Assembly: GCA_023230025.1 (NCBI GenBank) | Contig: JALNYD010000020.1 | Location: 1 to 19,948 of the forward strand | Length of the DNA stretch: 19,948 bases | Origin: Candidatus Cloacimonadota bacterium | GTDB taxonomy: Bacteria > Cloacimonadota > Cloacimonadia > Cloacimonadales > Cloacimonadaceae | Direction: 5' to 3' | In this document: in pieces, positions 7,522-16,080 of the stretch | Numbering within the stretch: the stretch's first letter is position 1 | Layout of the letters: every line of letters begins with the position of its first letter | The notes under the pieces: model-generated | The model's input: only the letters and a program-made list of their open reading frames with translations | Told to the model about the DNA's origin: nothing | Databases searched by the model: none | Translations under genes and position numbers: made by a program

Positions 7522-8493
7522 ATGAAAAAATACATACTGATCCCTATTCTGGCAATTCTACTTTCGGCAGCGTTTTCGGCGGAATTCACCTGGTTTTCGC
7601 AAACTGATTCCCGCTGGAATGACAAACGCCTGGGAGGAGGCAGCTCCATCGGACGCAGCGGCTGTGTTGTATCCTGCCTATCCATGCTGCTCAATGCTGA
7701 AGCCTCAAATCCCTATATGACACCGGATAAACTGAACGATTGGCTTAGGAAAAACGGCGGTTATGCCGGAAACAATATGCGCTGGCAGATTCCGGGCCTG
7801 ATTGACGGTGATGGACTGGGCATGGAATTGGTAGGCAAAAGCACCCGCTATAACGACTGGAACTTCCTATCGGAACAACTGGCCATGGGTAACAAGGTAA
7901 TTGTGAAAGTTGCCGGACGCAGGTCTCACTGGGTGCTGGTTGTGCGCCAGGATGGCCCCACCAACAAGGCCTCCTCATATGTTGTCAATGATCCCGGGAT
8001 GAAGGAATTTGAGGATCGCACCTTGGGTTATTGGGGTGGTTTCCGCTCCGCACGTAGCTACAGTGGTAACTGGTTGGATGAACAGGCCTTCAGTTTGAAT
8101 AGTGAAATCAACGTAGTACCTGTTGATGACGATGAAACATTTTTGTATGATATATACGATCTCCCTGTCCCCGCTGACGTTTACGTAACCCTCACTAACA
8201 GCCTGGATGTAGATATTCATGGCTTTTTTATTTTGGGTCTCTTTGATGGAGATGACCGTCTGATATCCAGCATCGACTTTGAATATGCAAAAATTGATGC
8301 CAATGCAGACATTGATTTACTTTATGAGATGCCAGATATCACTCCTTTGGATGATGAAAGCAATACGCTTAAGATCATCTATAGCAAATACTTTTCTTCA
8401 ATGCCATCAGGCTATGACACAATCAATCTGCAAGCCCAGGGAATTCGAAATCTAAGCAAGAGCGATGAAGACAATTTCCCGGATAAAAGATGA
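7522..8493 (+). CDS. Secreted C39-like (papain-fold) peptidase family protein
   Basis: The protein has 323 residues. The start at MKKYILIPIL gives a classical signal peptide with cleavage expected after about A20 (SAAFSA); the frame is open upstream to a TTG at 7441, but that would bury the signal. The mature N-terminal half (about 22-195) is a C39-like domain: oxyanion Q27 (WFSQTD), candidate nucleophile C48 in SGCVVSCLSML, H136 in SHWVLVV and D157 in VVNDPG, in the usual order. The C-terminal ~120 residues (200-320) are predicted beta-rich, acidic and unassigned. No lipobox and no membrane anchor are seen. The Shine-Dalgarno site is poor. It stands alone, divergent from the hydG unit. Likely an exported thiol protease or amidase; substrate unknown. 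Confidence 0.82.
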   Translation: MKKYILIPILAILLSAAFSAEFTWFSQTDSRWNDKRLGGGSSIGRSGCVVSCLSMLLNAEASNPYMTPDKLNDWLRKNGGYAGNNMRWQIPGLIDGDGLGMELVGKSTRYNDWNFLSEQLAMGNKVIVKVAGRRSHWVLVVRQDGPTNKASSYVVNDPGMKEFEDRTLGYWGGFRSARSYSGNWLDEQAFSLNSEINVVPVDDDETFLYDIYDLPVPADVYVTLTNSLDVDIHGFFILGLFDGDDRLISSIDFEYAKIDANADIDLLYEMPDITPLDDESNTLKIIYSKYFSSMPSGYDTINLQAQGIRNLSKSDEDNFPDKR

Positions 8494-8596
8494 TCATAAA
8501 TCTACTTGAGCCCATAGCAGTAAACCCTATAGCCAGATTGATATAAGCACCTGCTGCCATTCAACTTCTCATATAGCAAAACGCAAGTACAGCGAA

Positions 8597-8649
8597 AAGG
8601 GGACGAAAACATATCACACGCCAGGATGGCGTATCCACATCAGCCCCTT
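8597..8649. repeat. Nested two-stem hairpin
   Basis: An outer pair AAGGGG (8597-8602) / CCCCTT (8644-8649) encloses an inner perfect stem-loop ACGCCA (8618-8623) - GGA - TGGCGT (8627-8632), separated by internal loops of 15 and 11 nt. No T-run follows on either strand, so it is not a standard terminator. It may be a structured leader RNA, part of a dispersed repeat, or chance. Confidence 0.5.
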
Positions 8650-8656
8650 ATATGTC

Positions 8657-8714
8657 ATCACAATGCCGTTACTATGTGGTCACAAAAGTAACGGCAAGGT
8701 AACCGCATCGTGAC
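8657..8714. repeat. Six GTNAC-type pentamers at about 11-bp spacing
   Basis: Reading the + strand, the pentamers are ATCAC 8657-8661, GTTAC 8668-8672, GTCAC 8679-8683, GTAAC 8688-8692, GTAAC 8699-8703 and GTGAC 8710-8714. Their centres are 11, 11, 9, 11 and 11 bp apart. Five of six fit the palindrome GTNAC exactly; the first differs at one base. An 11-bp pitch places them on nearly the same face of the helix, as in tandem operator sites. No protein is known to bind here. Confidence 0.65.
8664..8696. repeat. Perfect 10-bp inverted repeat
   Basis: TGCCGTTACT (8664-8673) is the exact reverse complement of AGTAACGGCA (8687-8696) with a 13-nt spacer that itself contains TGTGGTCACA. The repeat lies inside the phased pentamer series and is centred at about 8680. 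No T-run follows, so it is more likely an operator-like palindrome or repeat unit than a terminator. Confidence 0.75.
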
Positions 8715-8893
8715 GACAAATAGTGGGCATCATACTGGCACCATATTATGTAGGATAATCAGATCGGAGTGATATTCAAGCCTTGCTTGATTTAACATAC
8801 GGTTTAAATTGTATTGACAGATTACAATAGGGACATTGAATTGCATAAAATGGAAATTGTGTATCAGAATCAGGTACTGACTTGTAGATTAAA

Positions 8894-8899
8894 AGAGGA
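8894..8899 (+). promoter_or_regulatory. Ribosome-binding site supporting the kinase start at 8904
   Basis: AGAGGA at 8894-8899 lies 4 nt before ATG 8904. The frame is open upstream with an ATG at 8850 and a TTG at 8814, but neither has a similar site at a proper distance, and the extra residues precede the first PAS domain without resembling one. Confidence 0.6.
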
Positions 8900-8903
8900 T
8901 TGC

Positions 8904-11900
8904 ATGGATATATCACATTACGAGAAACTAGTGCAGAATGCTCCTTTTGGGTTTGCATATCATAAACTGGTGTTCAACTCCCAGGGGGAAGCGATAGATT
9001 ATATCTTTCTGGAGGTTAATCACGCTTTTGAGGAGCTTACTGGTTTGAAAGCCGCAGAGATTTTGGGGAAAACGGTATGTAAATCGATAGCTGGTTTTAG
9101 TGATGGCGCAGATGAATGGATTCAAAAGTATGCCAAACTATGCAGGGATGGCAAGGAAGAGGTGTTTGAGCAATTCTCCAAGGCTCTGAACCGATGGTAT
9201 AACGTATATGCCCGGCCATTGAGTGAAGACAGTTTCACCACCATATTCATTGACACGACTCTGGGACGCATCATGCAGAGTGAGCTCAGCAAAAACGAAG
9301 AAAGAATGTTGCTGATCAGCAAGTATTCTGTAGATTGGATCCTGATGCTTGATGCAGATTCAAAGGTAATCTATTGTAGTGAATCAGCTAGCCATATAAT
9401 TGGAATTGATCCTCAAGAATTAATAGGTAAACAGATTACAAGGTTTATACATCCAGATGATCGCCTACTGAGTCGGGACTTTATACTAGAAGTATTGAGC
9501 AAATCTGGGATCACGATGAATATCGAACTACGTGCGGTGGACAATGAAGGTAATATCCACTGGGTTGATGCCCGGGCGACAAACTTGTTGGAAGTTCCAT
9601 CTCTGGAAGCGATTTTGATTAATATCCGTGAATCCACCCTTCAAAGGCAGACCAAGCAAGCGTTGACTGAAAGTGAAGCCCAGCTACGCATTATCGCTGA
9701 ACGCGTAAGTGACATCCTCTTTACAACAGATAAGGAGCTTAATACCACCTGGGTAAGCCCATCAGTGTATCATGTCCTGGGTGAAACTCCAGAAGAGCAT
9801 CTTTCCCGAAGCCTGGAAGAAAAACATCCTCCCGAGGATATAGCTTATTTAACAAAAGTACTTTCGGAAGAATTAGAAAGGGAAAATAAGCATGAATTGG
9901 ACAAGAATTACAGCAGGATTGTTGATATCAGGTACTGCAAGATCGATGGTAGCATTGTATATTTGTCCATGAATATATCCTTACTGAGAGACCATGAAGG
10001 ACAGATCAAAGGTTTACTTGGAGTAAGCAGAGACGTCACCGAACAACACAAATATCAAACTGAACTCCAACAGAAGAACAGCTACATTGAGTCCCTGCTA
10101 AATGCCATTCCGGACTTGATGTTCATTCTGGATCCAAATGGGATAATTTTGGATGTGAAAGCTGGAGTCAACTCCCAGTTGCTGATGCCGCGACATGAAA
10201 CGATTGGCAGAAACCTGCGGATGATTGTTCCCGATCATATCGCGAATCTCACCATACAAGCAATTAAGAGTGTACTTGCTGGTAGCATGCATGAAGTGTT
10301 TCACTATCAGTTGATGATTAATAATGAGCCTAGGGATTATGAAGCCAGGATTACCATTTATCAAACTGACAAGGTGATCGCGATGATTCGCAATGTGAGT
10401 GTAGAGCGTAGAGCTCTTGAAACCTTGGAAAAACAGAATGAGTTCCAGCACATAGTGGCGGAGATCTCAACCAATTTTCTCAAATCATCCTTGCAAGACT
10501 TGAGCATTCACATTGATGATAGCCTGAAGAAAGTGGGTCAGTTCTTTGGCGTACAACGAGCGTATTTGTTCCGCTATTCTGCAGATTATCGATATCTGGA
10601 AAGTGCAAATGAGTGGTGTGATGAAAGTTTCGAATCTCTCCGTCCACCAGACAGTCATCACCCTGTATCCGCCATCCCATGGTGGCACTCCATGATCCTG
10701 AAGGGGCAAATCATTAATATCCCGGATACACAGAAAATGCCAAAAGAAGCCCTGGCCGAGCAAAGCATTCTCCTTGAAAAAGAAGTAAGATCTGTGTTAT
10801 GTATTCCCATCATCGCTGGCTCTTCAGTACTGGGTTATTTTGGTTTTGACAGTATTGCCCCAAAACACATTTACAGCAAAGCAGAACTGGATAATCTGAA
10901 AGTGATCGCAAATGTCCTGGCCGATGTGATTCAAAAACAGGAGATTGAACAGACAATCAAGAATCAGAATGAACTACAGAGCTTGCTTACCAAGATTGCA
11001 ACCCAATATATAAACCTGCCCTCCGATACTCTGAATGAGTCTATCATGGAATCGTTGAAGGATATGGCAGATTTTACCGGAGCAGATCGGGTCTTTATTT
11101 TTGAGTACAACTTCAGCAAACAGCTTGCCCGCAACACGCATAAATGGAGCAAACAGGGTTTGGATCCCCAAATCAACAATATTCAAGACGTTAGCATGAA
11201 AGATATCCAGTCATGGGTGAACAGCCATAAGATGGGTAATTTTGTCTATGTGGACAATGTCAATCAGCTAAAGGAAAATGACCCAATCAAAGGAATCCTG
11301 CAAGCTCAATTGGCAAAAAGCACCATTGCAATTCCCATGATGCGGGACGGCAACTGCTATGGCTTTGTGGGCTTTGACTCGGTATTGGAACATCGGAAAT
11401 ATACAGACAAGGAGATAACGCTTCTGCAGCTTTATTCCAAGCTTCTGGTCAATGTCCAAAACCGGGTGGAACTGGAAACCAAACTGCGCATGGAAAAAGA
11501 AAAAGCTGTAGCCGCAAGCAAAGCAAAGAGCGAGTTTTTGGCAAATATGAGCCACGAGATTCGCACCCCTCTGAATGGAGTGATCGGCTTCACCGAGTTG
11601 TTGTTGAACTCTCAGCTACCATCTTTGCAGCATAGTTATGCGCAAAACATCGTCAGCTCCAGCTACAATCTTTTGGGGATTATCAATGATATACTGGATT
11701 TTTCCAAGATCGAAGCTGGTAAACTGGAATTGGAAATGCTACGTACGGATGTGATCGATCTTGTGGAACATGCTGCAGATATCGTGAAGATAAAAACAGC
11801 TCAGAAGGGACTGGAGTTGTTGATGGAGATAGATCCTTCAATCCCCAGATATGCCATAATTGATCCTCTTAGAGTAAATCAAATCCTGGTGAATCTGCTT

Positions 11901-13433
11901 AGTAATGCAGCAAAGTTTACCGAGAATGGTGAAATCCATTTGAAGTTGAGCTACAAGATGGCCGATGGAGATCATGCTGATCTTACTTTTGCGGTGAGAG
12001 ATACAGGGATTGGCATCAAGCGCCAGCAGCAGAAATTGTTGTTCAGGGCTTTTTCCCAGCTTGATTCATCAACCACCCGTCGTTATGGCGGCACAGGCCT
12101 GGGTTTGACCATTTCCAGTCATTTGGCCAAAATGATGGATAGTAATATCGAGTTTAGCAGTGAGGAAGGAAAGGGCTCCACTTTCAGCTTCACCATCCAC
12201 GCCAGGGTCGAGAGTTTAGAAAAAGAGCAACCAGGCATCATGAATACAATCAAGCGGGTATTGGTGATTGACGACAACCAGAAAAATCTGACGATCATGG
12301 AGCATACACTGAAACATCAGGGTCTGGAGTGCATAACCTCAAACAGCGGACTGACAGCACTGAAGATTATCCAGGATTCTCTGCCCTTTGATGTGATTAT
12401 TGTCGATTATCATATGCCCTATTTGAATGGAATCAATACAGTCAAGATGATCAGGACTCAATTACCCTGGGAGAAGGGACGCAAACCCATAATCCTTCTT
12501 CACAGCTCCTCTGAAGATGCGCAAATCATTAATGATTGTCAGGAACTTGATATTGAATACCGTCTGGTTAAACCTGTCAAAACCCGTCAATTAATGGCCT
12601 GTCTGCATAAGATTGATACCCATCACACCGAAGTAACACCCCAAATTGAAGAACCAAAGACAAACACGATGAAAGCATTAGATTTTGATACCGATGTTTC
12701 GATCCTTATCGTGGAAGATAATCTCTTGAATCTAACCCTGCTCAAAGAGATGATCGGGCAACAGGTTTCTGGAGCGCGGATTTATGAGGCAAGCGATGGA
12801 TATCAAGCTATTGAGGTTGCCCGGAAATCCGATCCGGACATAATCCTAATGGATATTCAGATGCCAAACCTGGATGGAGTCAGCGCATCGATTGAGATTC
12901 GTAAGAAATCACAAACTCCCATCATCGCTATCACGGCAGGAGCCTTGAAGGAAGAACGAGATAAATGTATGGCTGCCGGTATGAATGACTTCCTTACCAA
13001 GCCTGTTCTTGCAGCCGAGTTGAGGGATACAATTCAGAAATACCTCAAGGATAAACTCAAATCCCCAAGTTCCATAAAAACCCATAAGGATATTGATATG
13101 CAACATTTCAATCACAAAGCTCTCTTGGAAAACCTCTCGGGAGATGAAGAAACACTGTTTAGCCTCTTGCAGATAGTGCAAAATACTGTACCAGAGAAAC
13201 TTGACAATCTTCGTAAGGCACTTGATAACAAGGATGAGAAGGAGGTTCTGGGAATCCTACACTCGATTCGTGGATCTGCCCAGAACATGTATTTCACTTT
13301 ACTGGCCGAATCCAGTGCGAAATTGGAGCGGACATACAAGGATATTGATTCGCAGGAAGCACTCAGCCTGTATGATGAAATCATAAGGCAATGGCAAACA
13401 GTGTTAGACATCATCAAAGATTTTAAACTCTGA
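8904..13433 (+). CDS. Soluble hybrid histidine kinase: 4 PAS, 2 GAF, HisKA, HATPase, REC, REC, HPt
   Basis: The protein has 1509 residues and no TM segment, so it is a cytoplasmic sensor. In order it shows four PAS-like domains (about 5-115, 140-250, 260-385, 390-505), two GAF-like domains (about 515-680 and 690-850) that resemble each other, a short helix, HisKA with phospho-acceptor H884 (NMSHEIRTPLNG), HATPase_c with N-box N997/N1001, RDTGIGI (1032-1038) and GGTGLGL (1062-1068), REC1 with D1123/D1124, D1168 and K1223, REC2 with D1272, D1317 and K1366, and a C-terminal HPt with H1453 in LHSIRG. All relay residues look present, giving a His-Asp-(Asp)-His phosphorelay in one chain. Ligands are unknown; the PAS/GAF set suggests redox or small-molecule sensing. 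The next kinase starts 16 nt later, so the two are co-transcribed. Confidence 0.93.
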   Translation: MDISHYEKLVQNAPFGFAYHKLVFNSQGEAIDYIFLEVNHAFEELTGLKAAEILGKTVCKSIAGFSDGADEWIQKYAKLCRDGKEEVFEQFSKALNRWYNVYARPLSEDSFTTIFIDTTLGRIMQSELSKNEERMLLISKYSVDWILMLDADSKVIYCSESASHIIGIDPQELIGKQITRFIHPDDRLLSRDFILEVLSKSGITMNIELRAVDNEGNIHWVDARATNLLEVPSLEAILINIRESTLQRQTKQALTESEAQLRIIAERVSDILFTTDKELNTTWVSPSVYHVLGETPEEHLSRSLEEKHPPEDIAYLTKVLSEELERENKHELDKNYSRIVDIRYCKIDGSIVYLSMNISLLRDHEGQIKGLLGVSRDVTEQHKYQTELQQKNSYIESLLNAIPDLMFILDPNGIILDVKAGVNSQLLMPRHETIGRNLRMIVPDHIANLTIQAIKSVLAGSMHEVFHYQLMINNEPRDYEARITIYQTDKVIAMIRNVSVERRALETLEKQNEFQHIVAEISTNFLKSSLQDLSIHIDDSLKKVGQFFGVQRAYLFRYSADYRYLESANEWCDESFESLRPPDSHHPVSAIPWWHSMILKGQIINIPDTQKMPKEALAEQSILLEKEVRSVLCIPIIAGSSVLGYFGFDSIAPKHIYSKAELDNLKVIANVLADVIQKQEIEQTIKNQNELQSLLTKIATQYINLPSDTLNESIMESLKDMADFTGADRVFIFEYNFSKQLARNTHKWSKQGLDPQINNIQDVSMKDIQSWVNSHKMGNFVYVDNVNQLKENDPIKGILQAQLAKSTIAIPMMRDGNCYGFVGFDSVLEHRKYTDKEITLLQLYSKLLVNVQNRVELETKLRMEKEKAVAASKAKSEFLANMSHEIRTPLNGVIGFTELLLNSQLPSLQHSYAQNIVSSSYNLLGIINDILDFSKIEAGKLELEMLRTDVIDLVEHAADIVKIKTAQKGLELLMEIDPSIPRYAIIDPLRVNQILVNLLSNAAKFTENGEIHLKLSYKMADGDHADLTFAVRDTGIGIKRQQQKLLFRAFSQLDSSTTRRYGGTGLGLTISSHLAKMMDSNIEFSSEEGKGSTFSFTIHARVESLEKEQPGIMNTIKRVLVIDDNQKNLTIMEHTLKHQGLECITSNSGLTALKIIQDSLPFDVIIVDYHMPYLNGINTVKMIRTQLPWEKGRKPIILLHSSSEDAQIINDCQELDIEYRLVKPVKTRQLMACLHKIDTHHTEVTPQIEEPKTNTMKALDFDTDVSILIVEDNLLNLTLLKEMIGQQVSGARIYEASDGYQAIEVARKSDPDIILMDIQMPNLDGVSASIEIRKKSQTPIIAITAGALKEERDKCMAAGMNDFLTKPVLAAELRDTIQKYLKDKLKSPSSIKTHKDIDMQHFNHKALLENLSGDEETLFSLLQIVQNTVPEKLDNLRKALDNKDEKEVLGILHSIRGSAQNMYFTLLAESSAKLERTYKDIDSQEALSLYDEIIRQWQTVLDIIKDFKL

Positions 13434-13449
13434 GCAAAGAGCTTTTCCG

Positions 13450-16080
13450 GTGTTTGATTTCAACCCCCATAGCCTGCTGCTGATATTTGTAGCGATGGGA
13501 TCATTTGCCTTGGGACTCTATGCCTGGAGCAAACGGCATTTGGTATCTGGATTTCCCCTGTCATTACTGATGGGTTCCGTGGGGGTGTGGTCATTATTTT
13601 ACGGTCTGGAACTTGCCAGTAGCAATCTATCAACCATCAAGCTACTGACAGCAAGCTCATATTTTGGGATTGCCAATCTTCCAGTGTTCTGGCTGGTGTT
13701 TTGTTCGCGTTATACTCATCAGGATGCCTGGCTTAAGCCATTATCAAAATTGCTCTTGTTCGTAGTTCCAATCATTACGATTTTCTCTGTGTGGACAAAC
13801 GATGTGCATGGCTTGTTTTATACTAGCAGAGAGATGGTTTCCATTGATTCAAACTACTTCCAGAAGCTAAGCAACGGACCATTTTGGTGGTTGCATATCA
13901 TATATTCAAACCTGCTGATTGTGACTGGTCTTGTGATGCTATTTCGGGTTTTGATATCGGCAGATATTGCTAAACGCAAGCACATCGTAGTTTTTCTTCT
14001 GGCTGCCATTCTACCATATCTGGTGAGCCTTGCCTATATCTTGGGCATCAGGCCCTATGGCATACTGGATGTAACCCCGGTGGCATTTTTCTGGATGGGA
14101 ATCCTGCTTAGCATCAATGTGTTTTCGTTGAAGTTCTTTGATATATCTCCCTTTGCGATGGATAGATTGTTCCAAGGTATTCCTGATGCCATTTTCGTAC
14201 TCAACAAGACCAACAGAATCGTAAGCAGCAATCCCTCAGCAGAAAGACTATTGAATCTTCATGGCACTGCGTTCCTGGATATTGTGCGCGATTCCGAAGA
14301 TCTCCAGTTGGGAGATGAAGTGTTTCTATGCACAAGAAATGATGTGTTTACTCCCACGTACAAGCAGATCGGCAGACTGATCATCTTGCGAGATATCAGT
14401 GCCCGCAAACATGCAGAGGAGAAACTCAAGCTATCCAATCAGGAGCTTCAGGAAGCCATTATGAGAGCGAATCTACTTGCCGAGGAAGCCAATGCCGCAA
14501 CCAAAGCAAAAAGCCAGTTTCTGGCTAATATGAGTCATGAGATTCGCACGCCTCTCAATGGGGTCATTGGTTACACTGATCTATTGCTAAATACTAACCT
14601 CAACAACATCCAGCAACGCTATGTGAATTATGCCAATCTGGCTGGACAATCATTGTTGGAGATAATCACTGATATCCTGGATTTCTCAAGAATCGAGGCT
14701 GGAGAACTGCAATTGGAAAAAGTGCCAGTAAACATCATAAATCTGGTTGAACAAACAGTAGATATAGTGAAGTTTGAAGCGGAGAAAAAGCATCTGGAGA
14801 TCCAGATAAATATAGCCAATGATATCCCTGAACTGATCATTGCCGATCCCATCCGGCTTAGACAGATTCTGATCAATTTACTCAGCAATGCCGTGAAGTT
14901 CACCAGTCAGGGAGAAATCGAGATGAAGCTATGGGGATACAAGCTTGATCAACAGGAGATTGAGCTTAGCTTCCAGGTTCGGGACACCGGAATCGGGATT
15001 GCCACCCAGCAGCTTGAGAACATCTTTAATGCCTTCAATCAAGCGGATAACTCTGCAACTCGGAAGTATGGAGGAAGTGGGTTGGGTCTGGCAATATCCA
15101 ATATGCTGGCTCAAAGAATGGGCTCAATCATTGAAGTACAGAGCATTCTGGGGCAGGGCTCAACCTTCAAGTTCACTTTGCATACCAGCAGCGTTCAGGG
15201 CGCCATAGAATCCCCCCCTCCTCTGACGGTCAAATCAGTTCTAATAGTATCTGACAACCCGGCAGTAACAAATGGGATATGCAATCTACTTGAGTTTTGG
15301 GGGCTGCATTTTTCTCATCACAGCAGCGGTATGGAAGCCCTGAAAGCTCTTGAGAACAACATTGATTTTGATGCTCTGATCATTGATCAGAATATGGAGA
15401 ACCTGGATGGCATCAAAATTTGCGGCTTGATCCGTCGATCTTTATCTCTGGTTAAAGAATGCCTTCCGATTGCCCTGCTTCACACTTCCATTGCAGATAC
15501 CACGCTGTACTCCGACTGTATGAATCTACAGATATTCCCCTTGGAAAAGCCTGTAAAACGCAAGGAACTGCGCTGCTTTTTGAGCAATGCAAAAGGGATA
15601 CAGTGTGTCTCAGGGGATGAACCTAAGAGGCAAACTCCAGTTATTGACTTCAATCAAAACTGCAGTGTTCTGATAGTTGATGATGTACCAATGAACGTTG
15701 TTTTGATATCATCAATGATCCAGAAGCTGCTCCCCCAGGCTGTTATTATTCAAGCCTATAGTGGTCAGGATGCCATCCAGCTTTTCCAGATCAATCAACC
15801 GGATATCGTGTTTATGGATATTCAAATGCCGGTGATGGATGGATGGCAAACGACAGCAGAGTTACGTTCTTTTGAGCAGCAGAATGAACTAGATCGCTCT
15901 CCCATCATCGCTCTAACTGCAAACACCATGATGTCTGAAGCGGAGATTGAAGACAGTAGCATTATGGACGGATATCTATCCAAGCCAGTTCGTCTGGATA
16001 CCCTGAGAAGCATCCTGATGCACAATATCCGCTGCCTTCAACAATATGTATCCCACCCTATGGCTGATCCTTCAGATTGA
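13450..16080 (+). CDS. 7TM-anchored hybrid histidine kinase: 7TM, PAS, HisKA, HATPase, REC, REC
   Basis: The protein has 876 residues. The N-terminal ~228 residues contain about seven hydrophobic helices of the histidine-kinase 7TM sensor type. A short PAS-like domain follows (about 234-318), then a coiled coil (320-355), HisKA with H363 (NMSHEIRTPLNG), HATPase_c with N486/N490, RDTGIGI (511-517) and GGSGLGL (541-547), REC1 (about 596-712) and REC2 (about 739-860; D744/D745, D790, K845). REC1 keeps D646 and K700 but has S601-D602 where two acidic residues are expected, so its phosphorylation may be weakened. There is no HPt. The start is GTG with AGAG at 13438-13441, 8 nt upstream; a later ATG would cut into TM1. 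Inner membrane. Core motifs closely resemble the preceding kinase. Its end overlaps the convergent yitT-like gene by 23 bp. Confidence 0.92.
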   Translation: MFDFNPHSLLLIFVAMGSFALGLYAWSKRHLVSGFPLSLLMGSVGVWSLFYGLELASSNLSTIKLLTASSYFGIANLPVFWLVFCSRYTHQDAWLKPLSKLLLFVVPIITIFSVWTNDVHGLFYTSREMVSIDSNYFQKLSNGPFWWLHIIYSNLLIVTGLVMLFRVLISADIAKRKHIVVFLLAAILPYLVSLAYILGIRPYGILDVTPVAFFWMGILLSINVFSLKFFDISPFAMDRLFQGIPDAIFVLNKTNRIVSSNPSAERLLNLHGTAFLDIVRDSEDLQLGDEVFLCTRNDVFTPTYKQIGRLIILRDISARKHAEEKLKLSNQELQEAIMRANLLAEEANAATKAKSQFLANMSHEIRTPLNGVIGYTDLLLNTNLNNIQQRYVNYANLAGQSLLEIITDILDFSRIEAGELQLEKVPVNIINLVEQTVDIVKFEAEKKHLEIQINIANDIPELIIADPIRLRQILINLLSNAVKFTSQGEIEMKLWGYKLDQQEIELSFQVRDTGIGIATQQLENIFNAFNQADNSATRKYGGSGLGLAISNMLAQRMGSIIEVQSILGQGSTFKFTLHTSSVQGAIESPPPLTVKSVLIVSDNPAVTNGICNLLEFWGLHFSHHSSGMEALKALENNIDFDALIIDQNMENLDGIKICGLIRRSLSLVKECLPIALLHTSIADTTLYSDCMNLQIFPLEKPVKRKELRCFLSNAKGIQCVSGDEPKRQTPVIDFNQNCSVLIVDDVPMNVVLISSMIQKLLPQAVIIQAYSGQDAIQLFQINQPDIVFMDIQMPVMDGWQTTAELRSFEQQNELDRSPIIALTANTMMSEAEIEDSSIMDGYLSKPVRLDTLRSILMHNIRCLQQYVSHPMADPSD

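Larger units (their letters stand above)
8494..8903. other. Non-coding region with hairpins and phased GTNAC pentamers
   Basis: I find no convincing gene in this ~410-base stretch. Its first part (8494-8590) shows nothing clear. It then holds a nested hairpin (8597-8649), a perfect 10-bp inverted repeat (8664-8696) and a regular series of GTNAC-like pentamers (8657-8714). From 8720 to 8893 it is A+T-rich. A TTGACA at 8814-8819 looks like a -35 element, but no acceptable -10 follows at 16-18 bp. No intrinsic terminator with a T-run was seen after the peptidase gene. Confidence 0.7.

Noticed and set aside
8664..8696. Intrinsic terminator of the C39-like gene
   Set aside because: The stem is good, but the loop is 13 nt and no T-run follows on either strand; it is also 170 bases past the stop codon.
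8657..8714. CRISPR array as explanation for the regular spacing
   Set aside because: The repeated unit is only about 5 bp at 11-bp pitch; there are no 23-40 bp repeats with unique spacers and no cas genes.
8814..8842. TTGACA at 8814-8819 as a sigma-70 -35 element for the kinase operon
   Set aside because: The hexamer 17 bp downstream (TGAATT) is not a credible -10, and no better one lies at 16-18 bp spacing.
8814..8903. Longer kinase start at TTG 8814 (or ATG 8850), adding 18-30 residues
   Set aside because: No ribosome-binding site at a suitable distance; the extra residues do not extend the first PAS domain, whereas ATG 8904 has AGAGGA 4 nt before it.
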